NCBI RefSeq assembly: GCF_001457035.1
Contig: NZ_KQ758618.1
Coordinates: forward strand, 186,001-250,000
From: Fictibacillus enclensis
GTDB lineage: Bacteria; Bacillota; Bacilli; Bacillales; Fictibacillaceae
Direction: 5' to 3'
DNA: 64,000 bases
This document shows, piece by piece, positions 38,863 through 52,064 of this stretch. Within the stretch, counting starts at the first letter, position 1, and the number at the start of each line of letters is the position of its first letter. Both the position numbers and the translations under genes were made by a program. Below the pieces are notes generated by a model. That model was not told the origin of the DNA and ran no database searches. It worked only from the letters and a program-made list of their open reading frames with translations.

Positions 38863-40047
38863 ATGAACAAGAAAACAGTTCGTGACATCGACGTTAACGG
38901 CAAAGTGGTGTTCTGCCGCGTTGACTTTAATGTTCCGATGGAAAATGGAGAAATTACCGACGATACTCGAATTCGTGCGGCTCTCCCAACGATTCAATAC
39001 TTAACAGAGCAAGGGGCCAAAGTGCTGTTGGCCAGCCATCTTGGACGACCGAAAGGCCAAGTGGTGGAAGAGCTTCGCTTAAACCCGGTAGCCCAGCGTT
39101 TGAGCAATCTTCTTGGAAAAGAAGTTGTCAAAACAGATGAAGCCTACGGGGAAGAAGTGAAAAAGGCACTGACTGGCCTTGAGAACGGAAACGTCATCCT
39201 TCTTGAAAATGTCCGTTTTTATCCTGGAGAAGAAAAGAATGATCCTGAACTGGCGCAAAAATTTGCTGAATTGGCAGATGTCTATGTGAATGATGCGTTT
39301 GGTGCGGCTCACCGTGCCCATGCATCCACAGAGGGAGTTGCAAAGCTTCTTCCGGCAGTTGCAGGCTTTTTGATGGAAAAAGAGCTTGATGTACTTGGAA
39401 AAGCTCTATCTAATCCTGAACGTCCGTTTACAGCCATCATCGGCGGCGCAAAAGTAAAGGACAAAATTGATGTAATCAATAACCTTCTTGATAAGGTGGA
39501 CAACCTGATCATCGGCGGCGGTTTGGGTTATACATTTATCAAAGCGCTAGGCTATGATGTTGGTAAATCACTGCTCGAAGAAGACAAAATCGAAACCGCG
39601 AAGAGCTTTATGGAGAAAGCGAAGGAAAAAGGCGTGAACTTCCTGATTCCTGAAGATATCCTTGTTGCGGACGATTTCTCTAATGATGCCAATACAAAAG
39701 TGGTAGGCATTGATTCCATCCCATCTGATTGGGAAGGTCTTGATATTGGTACGAAAACGATTGAAAAGTACCAAAACACCATTAAAAATTCGAAACTTGT
39801 AATATGGAATGGGCCAATGGGCGTTTTCGAAATTGATGCGTTCTCCAAAGGTACTCGCTCCATTGCAGAAGCACTTGCAGAGGCAAATGACACTTACAGT
39901 GTGATTGGCGGCGGAGATTCTGCAGCAGCCGTTGAAAAGTTTGGCTATGCTGATCAAATGAGCCACATCTCCACAGGTGGCGGTGCTTCTCTTGAATTCA
40001 TGGAAGGCAAAGAGCTTCCTGGAGTTACTGCACTGAACGACAAGTAA
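38863..40047 (+). CDS. pgk: phosphoglycerate kinase
   Basis: 394 aa. The substrate-binding segment [34 protein letters not shown], the hinge, and the C-terminal nucleotide motif [13 protein letters not shown] with [13 protein letters not shown] are all present. It makes ATP from 1,3-bisphosphoglycerate. CAGGAGG precedes ATG 38863. Confidence 0.97.
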   Translation: MNKKTVRDIDVNGKVVFCRVDFNVPMENGEITDDTRIRAALPTIQYLTEQGAKVLLASHLGRPKGQVVEELRLNPVAQRLSNLLGKEVVKTDEAYGEEVKKALTGLENGNVILLENVRFYPGEEKNDPELAQKFAELADVYVNDAFGAAHRAHASTEGVAKLLPAVAGFLMEKELDVLGKALSNPERPFTAIIGGAKVKDKIDVINNLLDKVDNLIIGGGLGYTFIKALGYDVGKSLLEEDKIETAKSFMEKAKEKGVNFLIPEDILVADDFSNDANTKVVGIDSIPSDWEGLDIGTKTIEKYQNTIKNSKLVIWNGPMGVFEIDAFSKGTRSIAEALAEANDTYSVIGGGDSAAAVEKFGYADQMSHISTGGGASLEFMEGKELPGVTALNDK

Positions 40048-40067
40048 GTCCTAAGTATTACATTTGA

Positions 40068-43831
<3,764 letters not shown>

Positions 43832-43843
43832 TTTTAGTAACAT

Positions 43844-43884
43844 AAAAACAGGCTGGAACCAAATGGTTCCAGCCTGTTTTTTTA
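43844..43884. terminator. eno terminator
   Basis: AAAACAGGCTGGAACC-AAAT-GGTTCCAGCCTGTTTTTTT, a 16-bp perfect stem. The minus-strand tspO relic reads into it. Confidence 0.95.
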
Positions 43885-44227
43885 TTCCAGAGCAAATAAG
43901 GGACGAGGAGCCAGGCCGTGAGCTTGGAGAAAGCCTGACGGCAACGATTATCAGCAGCAGTGTTGTCAGAGCAACCACAAATTGAAAAAAACTGAAAAGC
44001 TGATTGACCACGTAATTGATCACAAACAGCAGCCAGAATGCTTTCGGCCGGAAACCGTATTTGTGATAAATCACGGCTGCTGCCCATATCATGCCGATGG
44101 TTTGTCCGGAAGGGATCCACGAAGGTTTGTTTAACGCATCATACCATTCACGGTCAATCGGGAATAAAACACTGGAAGCATAAAATAGCGCATAGAGCAG
44201 GATGAAAACGAAGACGCTTTTTTTCAT
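43881..44227 (-). pseudogene. tspO: decayed tspO (tryptophan-rich sensory protein)
   Basis: From ATG 44227 (GGAAG upstream) the frame gives a TspO-like N-terminus: a TM helix, then ALNKPSWIPSGQTIGMIWA, YHKYGF and LLFVINYVVNQLFSFFQF. The stretch between IGMIWA and YHKYGF is shorter than in the family, and the segment after FFQF is also missing. After LLLIIVAVRL the frame is lost; the next frame continues SKLTAWLLVPYLLW, the normal TspO sequence, so an extra TC in CTTTCTCCAAG explains the shift. The last helix is absent and the frame runs into the eno terminator. Confidence 0.75.
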
Positions 44228-44424
44228 GGATGTTTCTTCCTTTAAAAATCAAGTCGTGTCTTCTTCATTAGTATGTTTAGTAGCGGAAAGCAGAATGCCG
44301 GATAAATGCCAATTTCCGATAGAGCGGTGGTGGTAAACAAGCGGTCAATAAGATTGAAAATTTAAACAACAGAGCGCATAATGAAAACGGATACGTAAGT
44401 TAACGGAAAGAGGAGGAAATAGTC

Positions 44425-45498
44425 TTGAAGCATTTTGATATTGCGGTTATACCGGGAGACGGAATAGGCAAAGAAGTGGTTCCGCCTTCATTAAACGTTC
44501 TGAACACTATTGCTGAGCTCCACGGCGGCTTGAAATTCAGCTTTACCGAATTTCCATGGAGCTGTGAATATTACCTTGAACATGGAGAAATGATGCCGGA
44601 GTCAGGACTTGAAACGCTAAAAAATTTTAATGCGATCTTTCTGGGGGCTGTGGGAAATCCGGAAATGGTTCCCGATCATATATCCTTATGGGGCCTTCTC
44701 ATTAAAATTAGAAGGGCATTTGAGCAAACGATCAATATCCGCCCGGCTAAATATTTCAAAGGACTTCGTTCACCACTTGTTAATCCAAAAGATTTTGATC
44801 TCCTCGTTGTGAGAGAGAACAGTGAAGGAGAGTACAGTGAAGTAGGAGGAAGGATTCACAGCGGCCAGGATGAAACGGCGATACAGAATGCTGTTTTTAC
44901 AAGAAAGGGCACGGAAAGGGCAATGAGATATGCATTTGACCTTGCCAAACAGCGTAAGAACCATGTGACGTCTGCAACCAAATCCAATGGAATTGTTCAT
45001 TCGATGCCGTTCTGGGATGAAGTGTTTCGAGATGTACAAAAGGATTATTCTGATATTGGAACCGCCTCTTATCATATCGACGCTCTGGCAGCGGCCTTCG
45101 TCACGAAACCGGAAATCTTTGACGTAATCGTTGCTAGTAATTTATTTGGTGATATTTTAACAGATATCGGCGGAGCCATTATGGGAAGTATCGGAATTGC
45201 TCCGGCTGCTAACCTGAATGTGAACGGAAAGTATCCTTCCATGTTTGAGCCGGTCCATGGCTCTGCTCCTGACATCGTTGGCAAAAATATTGCCAATCCG
45301 ATTGGACAGATATGGACAGCCAAAATGATGCTGGATCATTTTGGTGAAGCTGAGCTGGGACAGAGACTTATTGATGTCATCGAGGAAGTGACCGAGGATC
45401 AATATAAAACACCCGATATTGGAGGGAAGTCTACAACCAATGTGGTTGCTGATGAAATTTGCTCACGACTTCTTAAAAGCGAAGCACTTTCAAAATGA
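44425..45498 (+). CDS. tartrate/D-malate dehydrogenase-like decarboxylating enzyme (IMDH family)
   Basis: 357 aa isocitrate/isopropylmalate dehydrogenase-family protein. N-terminal IAVIPGDGIGKEVVPP, substrate-site VVRENSEGEYSEVGG, the TSATKSN segment, the Mg-binding Asp region ASNLFGDILTDIGGAIMGSIG and FEPVHGSAPDIVGKN match the tartrate dehydrogenase/decarboxylase branch (YcsA-like). It oxidises D-malate or tartrate with NAD, releasing CO2; the exact substrate is uncertain. Start TTG 44425 follows AGAGGAGG. A weak cre-like site TGAAAACGGATACG (44382-44395) lies just upstream. Confidence 0.85.
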   Translation: MKHFDIAVIPGDGIGKEVVPPSLNVLNTIAELHGGLKFSFTEFPWSCEYYLEHGEMMPESGLETLKNFNAIFLGAVGNPEMVPDHISLWGLLIKIRRAFEQTINIRPAKYFKGLRSPLVNPKDFDLLVVRENSEGEYSEVGGRIHSGQDETAIQNAVFTRKGTERAMRYAFDLAKQRKNHVTSATKSNGIVHSMPFWDEVFRDVQKDYSDIGTASYHIDALAAAFVTKPEIFDVIVASNLFGDILTDIGGAIMGSIGIAPAANLNVNGKYPSMFEPVHGSAPDIVGKNIANPIGQIWTAKMMLDHFGEAELGQRLIDVIEEVTEDQYKTPDIGGKSTTNVVADEICSRLLKSEALSK

Positions 45499-45503
45499 TA
45501 AAG

Positions 45504-45538
45504 AAGCAGGTCATATTAACATGTGGCCTGCTTTTTTC
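45504..45538 (+). terminator. rho-independent terminator
   Basis: AAGCAGG / CCTGCTT stem with an AT-rich partly paired loop, then TTTTTT. Confidence 0.8.
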
Positions 45539-45671
45539 TGATTGACTCCGTGATGTGAATCAAACAGGTTTTAAGAAGAACATAAAGATAGATATTCCTT
45601 GTTACATAGACTCATATTATGATAAGTATTACAACAATAGAATTTTGGAGATTGAAGGGGGAGTGAGAAAC

Positions 45672-46238
45672 ATGTCGATGTTCGAAATGAACCTTGAACG
45701 GCTCTGTATCCGCGAAATCAAATCGAGTGATGCAGGGGTTATTGCTCACTGGAAAAGCGATCCTTTGTTTCGAAAGATGTCTACCGGAGGCATGACCATT
45801 ATCAACGAAGGCAACCAGAGGCAGGATATCGAAAAAAGCCTTGTACTCCCAAATGAAACTTATTTGATGGTATTGGAAAAGAAAAGCAGGAAGCCGGTGG
45901 GCTATGTCCGCTTTAACTGGATGGGGAGCATTCAGCGTTTCGGGTGGCTCCGGTTCGGGCTGGGCGAGGAGAGAGGAAAAGGATATATGCGCGAAGCTTT
46001 GAAAGGGATATTTCACCATCTATTTCAGGAGGAAACGCACAGGATAGATGCAGAGGTATTCGAATATAACGAGAGAAGCCTGCATCTTCTTGATACTCTT
46101 GGTTTTAAAAGAGAGGGGATCAGGCGGCTGGCTCACTATGATGAGGAGCGCTATTATGATATACACGTGCTAGGCCTCCTGAAATCAGACTGGCAGGAGC
46201 ACGAGTCGGCGGCTGCCCATAAGGCGGCCGTAAAATAA
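45672..46238 (+). CDS. GNAT family N-acetyltransferase
   Basis: 188 aa. LERLCIREIKSSDAGVIAHW, RFGLGEERGKGYMREALKGIFHHLF (acetyl-CoA motif) and NERSLHLLDTLGFKREGIRRLAHYDEERYYDIHVLGLLKSDW are typical of the RimJ/RimL-type group. The substrate is unknown. ATG 45672 follows GGGGGAG; the longer frame from 45555 lacks an RBS. It is directly upstream of the B12 riboswitch. Confidence 0.85.
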   Translation: MSMFEMNLERLCIREIKSSDAGVIAHWKSDPLFRKMSTGGMTIINEGNQRQDIEKSLVLPNETYLMVLEKKSRKPVGYVRFNWMGSIQRFGWLRFGLGEERGKGYMREALKGIFHHLFQEETHRIDAEVFEYNERSLHLLDTLGFKREGIRRLAHYDEERYYDIHVLGLLKSDWQEHESAAAHKAAVK

Positions 46239-46240
46239 CC

Positions 46241-46268
46241 TTTTCATTTTACGGCAAAGCGTTATAAT
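46241..46268 (+). promoter_or_regulatory. candidate promoter of the B12 cluster
   Basis: TTTTCA (46241-46246), 16 bases, TATAAT (46263-46268), just before the riboswitch. Confidence 0.5.
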
Positions 46269-46282
46269 GAAAATAGCTGAAT

Positions 46283-46483
46283 AACGGTTAAGGTCCGTTT
46301 TATGTCAAATAAAACGTTAAAAGGGAAGCTGGTTCAATCCCAGCACGGTCCCGCCACTGTAATCGGTAGAGCTTCTTTTATATCCACTGTTCGTTAAAGA
46401 ATGGGAAGGAGAAGATGTTCGATGACCGAGAGTCAGGAGACCTGCCTTAGCCGCATGTGCGATCCTTCGAGGAAAAGGTGAAG
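46283..46483 (+). promoter_or_regulatory. cobalamin (B12) riboswitch aptamer
   Basis: Conserved core elements in order: GGTTAAGGTCC near the 5' side, GGGAAGCTGGTTCAATCCCAGCACGG, the B12-box CCGCCACTGTAA (46351-46362), then GAGTCAGGAGACCTGCC (46430-46446). The terminator downstream forms the expression platform. Adenosylcobalamin binding should shut off the downstream genes. The boundaries are approximate. Confidence 0.93.
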
Positions 46484-46520
46484 CAATTGTAATCATTGAA
46501 AAATGAGTTACTGTTGATTC

Positions 46521-46544
46521 GCTCTCCGAAGGGAGGGCTTTTTT
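46521..46544 (+). terminator. riboswitch-controlled terminator
   Basis: GCTCTCC-GAAG-GGAGGGC followed by TTTTTTG, between the aptamer and btuF. Confidence 0.85.
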
Positions 46545-46595
46545 GTTTGCACAAAACGATCAGCTAAAAGAAGTACATACAGGAGCGTGGAAAAC

Positions 46596-47555
46596 GTGAA
46601 GAAATTAACTCAGATTACCATGATGCTGCTGCTCGTCATCGCCGTCATGGCCGGCTGTTCAGCCGGAAACCAGTCAGCAGACAAAAAAGAAAAGGGTGCC
46701 AATTCACCAAAAAGTGAATTCCCCGTAACCATTAAAGATGCATCAGGCGAAAATGTAAAAATTGAGAAGAAGCCAAAGAAAATTGTCTCGCTGATTCCGA
46801 GCAATACCGAGGTCGCATTTGCACTCGGTCTGGACAAGGAAATCGTCGGTGTTTCTGACTTCGATAATTATCCGGAAGCTGCCACAAAAAAAACGAAGAT
46901 TGGCGGCATGGACTTTAACGTCGAAAAGATTGTTGGCATGAAACCGGATCTTGTGCTTGCTCATGCTTCAAGTGCACACACTTCCAAGCAAGGAATCGAC
47001 CAGCTCAAAAACGCTGGTATAAAAGTTGTTGTAATTAATGAAGCACAGAACTTTCAAGACACGTACAAGTCCATAAACATGATTGCAAAAGCAACAGGCA
47101 CCCAAAAACAGGGGGATAAGATCGTTAAGTCCATGAAGGATGATCTTGCCGACATCAAAGAAAAAGCAAAGCAAGTGAAAAAGGAAAAGAAAGTCTGGGT
47201 GGAAGTGGCACCGGCTCCTGAAATTTATACAGCAGGCAAAGGAACGTTCATTGATGATATGCTGACCGCCATCCATGCAAAAAATGCCGCGGGAAGCCTG
47301 AAGGGGTGGTCAAAGGTATCAGAAGAACAGCCGGTCAAATACAATCCCGATGTGATCGTGACCACGTACGGATATTATTCCAAAAATCCGAAAGAGCAGA
47401 TTCTCTCCCGTAAAGGATGGAAAGACATTCCGGCTGTTAAAAACAAGAACATTTATGATGTGCACTCAGACAAGGTGACAAGACCGGGGCCGCGTTTGAT
47501 TGAAGGAGTGGAGGAGCTTGCAAAAGCCATCTATCCGGACGTATACAAAAAGTAA
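46596..47555 (+). CDS. btuF: cobalamin/corrinoid ABC transporter substrate-binding lipoprotein
   Basis: 319 aa. A lipoprotein signal peptide ends in VMAGCSAG (lipobox Cys near residue 21). A spacer rich in K/S follows, then a periplasmic-binding fold of the BtuF/TroA helical-backbone class (IVSLIPSNTEVAFALGLDKEIVGVSDFDNYPE). GTG 46596 is chosen because AGGAG (46581-46585) is 10 bases upstream; GTG 46587 is only one base from it. It captures vitamin B12 or cobinamide for the BtuCD transporter; the B. subtilis counterpart is YvrC. Confidence 0.9.
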   Translation: MKKLTQITMMLLLVIAVMAGCSAGNQSADKKEKGANSPKSEFPVTIKDASGENVKIEKKPKKIVSLIPSNTEVAFALGLDKEIVGVSDFDNYPEAATKKTKIGGMDFNVEKIVGMKPDLVLAHASSAHTSKQGIDQLKNAGIKVVVINEAQNFQDTYKSINMIAKATGTQKQGDKIVKSMKDDLADIKEKAKQVKKEKKVWVEVAPAPEIYTAGKGTFIDDMLTAIHAKNAAGSLKGWSKVSEEQPVKYNPDVIVTTYGYYSKNPKEQILSRKGWKDIPAVKNKNIYDVHSDKVTRPGPRLIEGVEELAKAIYPDVYKK

Positions 47556-48582
47556 ACTAATTATTTCATATGGCGCAGTGCTGCTGTTATTGTGCTTCGC
47601 CGTTGCATTGGGGATTTCGGTAGGTTCCATACCTATCCCCCTTTTTCATGTTATTCAAATATTAGGCGCCCATATTTTTCACTATCCTGTTCCCGATAAT
47701 ATTGATACATCGATGGTCAACATCGTCATGGCGATCCGGTTTCCGCGGGTCGTGCTGGCCATGCTCGTGGGATGTGCGCTGGCACTTTCCGGCACGGCGT
47801 TTCAGGGATTGCTGAAGAACCCGCTGGCTGATCCGTATACGCTCGGTGTGTCGTCAGGCTCGGCACTCGGGGCGGTTATTGTCTTATTCTTTGGTATTCA
47901 GCTGCCGTTTCTTGGCAGTTTTACGCTGCCGGTTTTCAGCATTATCATGGGGTTTCTTACATTGATCGGTGTAATTTATTTTGCGAGGCTTGTACAGCAA
48001 AACCTTTCTGTTGAGACCATCATCCTGGCCGGGGTGTTATGCAGTTCCTTTCTCGGGGCGGTCACGTCACTGTTGATTGCTTTAACCGGAGATGAACTGA
48101 GACAGATCATCGGCTGGCTGCTAGGCAGTGTTTCGATGAGAGGCTGGGCCTATGTAGAACTGATTGCTCCCTTTTTAATCGCAGGATTGCTGATTCTGCT
48201 GGCAAGCGCGCGTGAACTTAACGCGCTATCATTCGGTCAGCAGGATGCCAGGTCCATTGGAGTTGATGTTAAAAAACATACGGGGCTTGTTTTGTTTGGA
48301 GCTTCGCTTCTGACAGGGTCGGCCGTCGCTGTGTCGGGGACCATTGGGTTTGTCGGTCTTGTAATACCCCATATGGCCCGCATGATCTGGGGAGTTGATC
48401 ATCGCCATCTGCTTCCGCTTTCCATGATGCTTGGAGGCGTGTTTATGGTTTTGGTTGATTTACTGGCGCGGACCATTATTTCACCGACAGAACTTCCTAT
48501 CGGTGTACTGACCGCCATTATCGGAAGTCCGATTTTTGCGGTAATCTTTATTCGTTATCGGCGAAAGAAGGTGACTACATGA
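47518..48582 (+). CDS. btuC: cobalamin ABC transporter permease
   Basis: 354 aa FecCD/BtuC-family permease with about ten hydrophobic segments. Signatures RFPRVVLAMLVGCALALSGTAFQGLLKNPLADPYTLG and GTIGFVGLVIPHMARM are present. TTG 47518 is chosen with AAGGAG (47503-47508) 9 bases upstream, inside btuF, so the genes overlap by 38 bases. An alternative in-frame TTG lies at 47500. Confidence 0.92.
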   Translation: MQKPSIRTYTKSKLIISYGAVLLLLCFAVALGISVGSIPIPLFHVIQILGAHIFHYPVPDNIDTSMVNIVMAIRFPRVVLAMLVGCALALSGTAFQGLLKNPLADPYTLGVSSGSALGAVIVLFFGIQLPFLGSFTLPVFSIIMGFLTLIGVIYFARLVQQNLSVETIILAGVLCSSFLGAVTSLLIALTGDELRQIIGWLLGSVSMRGWAYVELIAPFLIAGLLILLASARELNALSFGQQDARSIGVDVKKHTGLVLFGASLLTGSAVAVSGTIGFVGLVIPHMARMIWGVDHRHLLPLSMMLGGVFMVLVDLLARTIISPTELPIGVLTAIIGSPIFAVIFIRYRRKKVTT

Positions 48583-50045
48583 TTAGCGTACAACAGCTTT
48601 CCGGAGGCTACGACGGCAAAAAGGTTGTGGACGATCTCTCGTTTTCCGTGGAGAAAGGGAAAATTACCGGGATTATCGGACCGAACGGAAGCGGAAAGAC
48701 AACGCTCATGAAAATGATCAATGGAATGCTTCCGTTTCAGTCAGGTGAAGTGTTGATCAAAGACAAACCGATCAGCAGCTATTCCGCCAAGGAACTGGCA
48801 AGAATTATCGCCGTATTGCCGCAGCATGCCGAGAGTTCGTTTGATTTTACGGTAAGAGAGGTCGTGGCGCTTGGACGCTATCCGTTTTATAAAGGATTAT
48901 TAAAACATTCAACACCACATGACGATGAAGTGGTTCAAAACTCCATGGAATTTACAGGGGTTGAGGAGTTTGCGGATAAAAGTATCCTGCTGTTGAGCGG
49001 CGGAGAGCGGCAGCGTGTTCTGTTGGCCAAGGCGCTCGCACAAGAGCCTGAAATTTTGCTGCTGGATGAACCGACCAACCATCTGGATTTGGCCTATCAA
49101 ATGAAACTGATGGATCTGTTAAAGGATTGGGTGGAAGGCTGCCAGCTGACGGTCGTGGCCATTCTTCATGACCTGAATATTGCCAGTCTGTATTGTGACC
49201 AGGTTCTTCTTCTGGATAAAGGGAAAATGAAGGCGATTGGAAAGCCTGGTGACATTATGGACAGCAGGATGCTTCAATCGGTATATAAGACGAACTTAAG
49301 CCGGCAGGAACATCCGCAAAAGGCAAAGCCGCTCATTGCGCTCGTTCCCCGGCAGCAGGACGAACGGAAGGACCTGTCTGAGATTGTCCTCGAGGCTACA
49401 CCTGAAACCATGATTTTTCGCAGTCCGTTCTCGTTAAAAACCATGTCATCTGCTCTCATCGGGGGAGGATATCAGTGGGCTAACACATTTGTGAACCGCC
49501 ATGTGAACAAAAATTATAATGTGGATGATGCCCAAAAAGAATTTGAGGATTATCTGTTTTCCATTTCTCTCAATCCAAACGATACCGTTGGCATGATGAC
49601 AGCGGCGAGGCTTCAGGATGCTGGAATGGTATCGGTCGAAGAAAAAGGTGTAAAACTGCTTGTCGCCTCCACTGTGGGAACAGGTAATGCGGTGGATGCG
49701 GGACGATCGTGGGAACGGAAGGATCAGCCCATGCCCATTGGTACGATCAATATCTGGATTTTCATGGAGGGTAAGCTGACGGACGAAGGCTTTGTTCAGG
49801 CGATGATGACGGCGACAGAAGCCAAAGCGGGGGCACTCCGCGACTATGGCATTAAAGATCCGGTAACAGGAACTCCAGCGACCGGTACATCGACCGACAG
49901 TGTTTGTATTGCCGCAACCCAAAACGGAGAGGAAATGAGGTATGCGGGGACGATCACACCGGCAGGAAAAGCGATTGGAAAAGCGGTCTATCAAACGGTA
50001 GGAACCGCTATTGAAAACTATAGAAAGAGAATGCTGCAACCATGA
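48579..50045 (+). CDS. btuD: cobalamin ABC transporter ATPase fused to adenosylcobinamide amidohydrolase CbiZ
   Basis: 488 aa fusion. Residues 1-240 are an ABC ATPase: Walker A GPNGSGKT near 34-41, Q-loop LPQH, LSGGERQRVLLAKAL, Walker B ILLLDEPTNHLDL, H-loop ILHD. From about residue 260 the CbiZ domain follows (SALIGGGYQWANTFVNRHV, STVGTGNAVDAG, TGTPATGTSTDSVCIA). CbiZ cleaves the aminopropanol arm of adenosylcobinamide or pseudocobalamin to yield adenosylcobyric acid, so the importer carries its own remodelling enzyme. The same fusion occurs in B. subtilis YvrA. It overlaps btuC by 4 bases (ATGA). Confidence 0.93.
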   Translation: MISVQQLSGGYDGKKVVDDLSFSVEKGKITGIIGPNGSGKTTLMKMINGMLPFQSGEVLIKDKPISSYSAKELARIIAVLPQHAESSFDFTVREVVALGRYPFYKGLLKHSTPHDDEVVQNSMEFTGVEEFADKSILLLSGGERQRVLLAKALAQEPEILLLDEPTNHLDLAYQMKLMDLLKDWVEGCQLTVVAILHDLNIASLYCDQVLLLDKGKMKAIGKPGDIMDSRMLQSVYKTNLSRQEHPQKAKPLIALVPRQQDERKDLSEIVLEATPETMIFRSPFSLKTMSSALIGGGYQWANTFVNRHVNKNYNVDDAQKEFEDYLFSISLNPNDTVGMMTAARLQDAGMVSVEEKGVKLLVASTVGTGNAVDAGRSWERKDQPMPIGTINIWIFMEGKLTDEGFVQAMMTATEAKAGALRDYGIKDPVTGTPATGTSTDSVCIAATQNGEEMRYAGTITPAGKAIGKAVYQTVGTAIENYRKRMLQP

Positions 50046-51004
50046 TGATTGCTTTACATTTACTGTCGATTGTTCTTGCTCTGATCATTGACCAGCTGAT
50101 CGGTGATCCCCGCTGGCTGCCGCATCCGGTGAAAGGGTTCGGCAAGATGATCAGCCGGCTGGACCGGGCATTGAACAGAGGAAACTATAAAAAGCTGAAG
50201 GGGCTCTTCATGCTCTTTCTTATTTTGGCTATAACTCTGGCACTCTCATTTTTTCTTATTTTCTTTGCGTATTCGGTTCATATGATTTTAGGTGTTTGTC
50301 TCGAGTCTATTCTGATTTCTACGACCATAGCAGCAAGAGGGCTGAAAGAGGCAGGGCGTTCCGTTTATGACCCGCTTGTCCGCGGAGATCTGGAGGAAGC
50401 CAGAACGAAATTAAGCTGGATTGTGGGAAGAGACACACAAGGCCTTCCTTCTCAGGAAATAGTGAGAGGTGTGGTGGAAACCGTGGCAGAGAATACGAGC
50501 GATGGCGTAACTGCCCCGCTTTTCTTTGCTTTTATCGGCGGGGCTCCGCTTGCCTTGCTGTACCGGGCCGTAAATACATGCGATTCCATGGTAGGCTACA
50601 AGAATGACAGATACAAAGACTTTGGCTGGGCATCGGCCAGGCTGGATGATGTGCTGAATTATATCCCTGCCCGTCTTACAGCGTTTTTGATGGTCTTTCA
50701 TGCAATGATGAAGAAGCGTCTGACGTTTGCCTGGCTGAAGGAAGAAGCCCGTCACCATCCGAGTCCCAACAGCGGCTGGGGAGAAGCAGCTGTTGCCGGG
50801 CTGCTGGGCATACGGCTCGGAGGAACCAATTATTATAATGGCCTGGTATCTTATCGCCCGTTCATCGGCCGGGCACAATACAGCCTGAAACCGATACATA
50901 TTGAAAAGACGATCGTCATCATGCAGCAAGCAGTCACATGGTTCACGATTATATTACTTGCAGCGGGAGGGATCTATATTGTTGCTGCCCAATCATGGAG
51001 CTAA
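50042..51004 (+). CDS. cbiB: adenosylcobinamide-phosphate synthase CbiB
   Basis: 320 aa membrane protein. Signatures: DQLIGDPRWLPHPVKGFGKMI at the N-terminus, ETVAENTSDGVTAPLFFAFIGGAPLALLYRAVNTCDSMVGYKN in the middle, and HPSPNSGWGEAAVAGLLGIRLGG near the C-terminus. It joins adenosylcobyric acid to aminopropanol phosphate, the step after CbiZ. It overlaps btuD by 4 bases. Confidence 0.94.
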   Translation: MMIALHLLSIVLALIIDQLIGDPRWLPHPVKGFGKMISRLDRALNRGNYKKLKGLFMLFLILAITLALSFFLIFFAYSVHMILGVCLESILISTTIAARGLKEAGRSVYDPLVRGDLEEARTKLSWIVGRDTQGLPSQEIVRGVVETVAENTSDGVTAPLFFAFIGGAPLALLYRAVNTCDSMVGYKNDRYKDFGWASARLDDVLNYIPARLTAFLMVFHAMMKKRLTFAWLKEEARHHPSPNSGWGEAAVAGLLGIRLGGTNYYNGLVSYRPFIGRAQYSLKPIHIEKTIVIMQQAVTWFTIILLAAGGIYIVAAQSWS

Positions 51005-52064
51005 CCCGGAGCTGCTGGCCCGATCGCTTCAGACTGAACTGAAGGAAAACAGCCTGGATTTTAGTGTGAACGTTAATCCGTATCCTCCGCTCGTCAATCT
51101 CAAGGAGGTTTGGGGATCTCTTTATGAAGAGATCCTTCACTATCCCCATCCATCTGCAGCTCCCTTTTTGCAATTGGCAGCGGAAATGGCCGGGCTCGGT
51201 CCAGAACAGGTTCTGGCAGGAAATGGAGCGGCAGAGCTTATTTTTCTCATCGCCCAAGCTTACAGAGGCGCCAATGTGCTGATTATTGAACCTGCGTTTT
51301 CAGAATACAGAGAAGCATGTGAAGCGAATGGATGCAAGGTTGAGAGTTTTATAACGCAGGAGGAATCAAAATGGGGGATTTCTTTTGAGGAATTAGAAAA
51401 ATCCCTTGAAGGCAAACAGCTTTGTTTTCTGTGCCAGCCCAATAATCCAACAGGAACTGCTCTTGATTCAGTTGAATTGGAAAAGCTTTTGCAACTTTGT
51501 TCAGAGAAAAAGGTGACCCTGGTTGTCGATGAAGCGTTTGTTCATTTCATGGAAAATCCGGTAACTGCTGTGCCTTTACTGGCTCATTTTAACAATTTGA
51601 TCCTACTGCGTTCCTTAACAAAGATGTTTCACTTGCCCGGTCTGCGGCTCGGCTACGCCATGTCGTCCCTAGATTTGATTTTAAAAATGAAGAAATACCA
51701 GCCACCGTGGAGTGTAAACGGACCGGCTCAAAAAATCGGGATGCTTTGTGTTGCGCAGGAAAAACCAATTGCTGCTGATATTGCTGAAAAGACGGCAAAC
51801 GAACGAAACCGGCTGTTTCCTGTCTTGCGCCGCCTGGGCTTCGAGCCCTCTCCTTCTCTAGTTAATTTTTATTTGTTACGAGAAAAGGGAGAAGAAAAGG
51901 ACCAGATGGACCTGATTAAGTATTTACTCTCAAGAAGGATTATTGTCAGGCATACCTTCAATTTTAACGGCCTGGAAGGAAGATTTATCCGTCTGGCGAT
52001 CCGGACGCCCGAGGAAAATGATGTGCTGCTGGATGTTCTTGAAGGGTGGAATGCATCATGCTGA
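50979..52064 (+). CDS. cobD: threonine-phosphate decarboxylase CobD (class I/II aminotransferase fold)
   Basis: 361 aa PLP enzyme resembling HisC. The N-terminal LPNHGANPELLARSL and DFSVNVNPYPP are typical of CobD, and the PLP lysine is in RSLTKMFHLPGLRLGY. It makes aminopropanol phosphate for CbiB. TTG 50979 is chosen because GGGAGGG (50965-50971) is 7 bases upstream; longer frames from 50901 lie inside cbiB. It overlaps cbiB by 26 bases. A histidinol-phosphate aminotransferase role is possible from fold alone, since hisC is missing from the his operon, but the context favours CobD. Confidence 0.85.
   Translation: MLLPNHGANPELLARSLQTELKENSLDFSVNVNPYPPLVNLKEVWGSLYEEILHYPHPSAAPFLQLAAEMAGLGPEQVLAGNGAAELIFLIAQAYRGANVLIIEPAFSEYREACEANGCKVESFITQEESKWGISFEELEKSLEGKQLCFLCQPNNPTGTALDSVELEKLLQLCSEKKVTLVVDEAFVHFMENPVTAVPLLAHFNNLILLRSLTKMFHLPGLRLGYAMSSLDLILKMKKYQPPWSVNGPAQKIGMLCVAQEKPIAADIAEKTANERNRLFPVLRRLGFEPSPSLVNFYLLREKGEEKDQMDLIKYLLSRRIIVRHTFNFNGLEGRFIRLAIRTPEENDVLLDVLEGWNASC

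Noticed and set aside
39246-39270. Sigma-54-like -24/-12 sequence inside pgk (TGGCGC then TTGC)
   Set aside because: Spacing is one base off, it lies within a coding region, and no downstream target fits.
44382-44395. Catabolite-response (cre) site before the tartrate dehydrogenase-like gene
   Set aside because: TGAAAACGGATACG has two mismatches including the core T and the final A; too weak to list as a feature.
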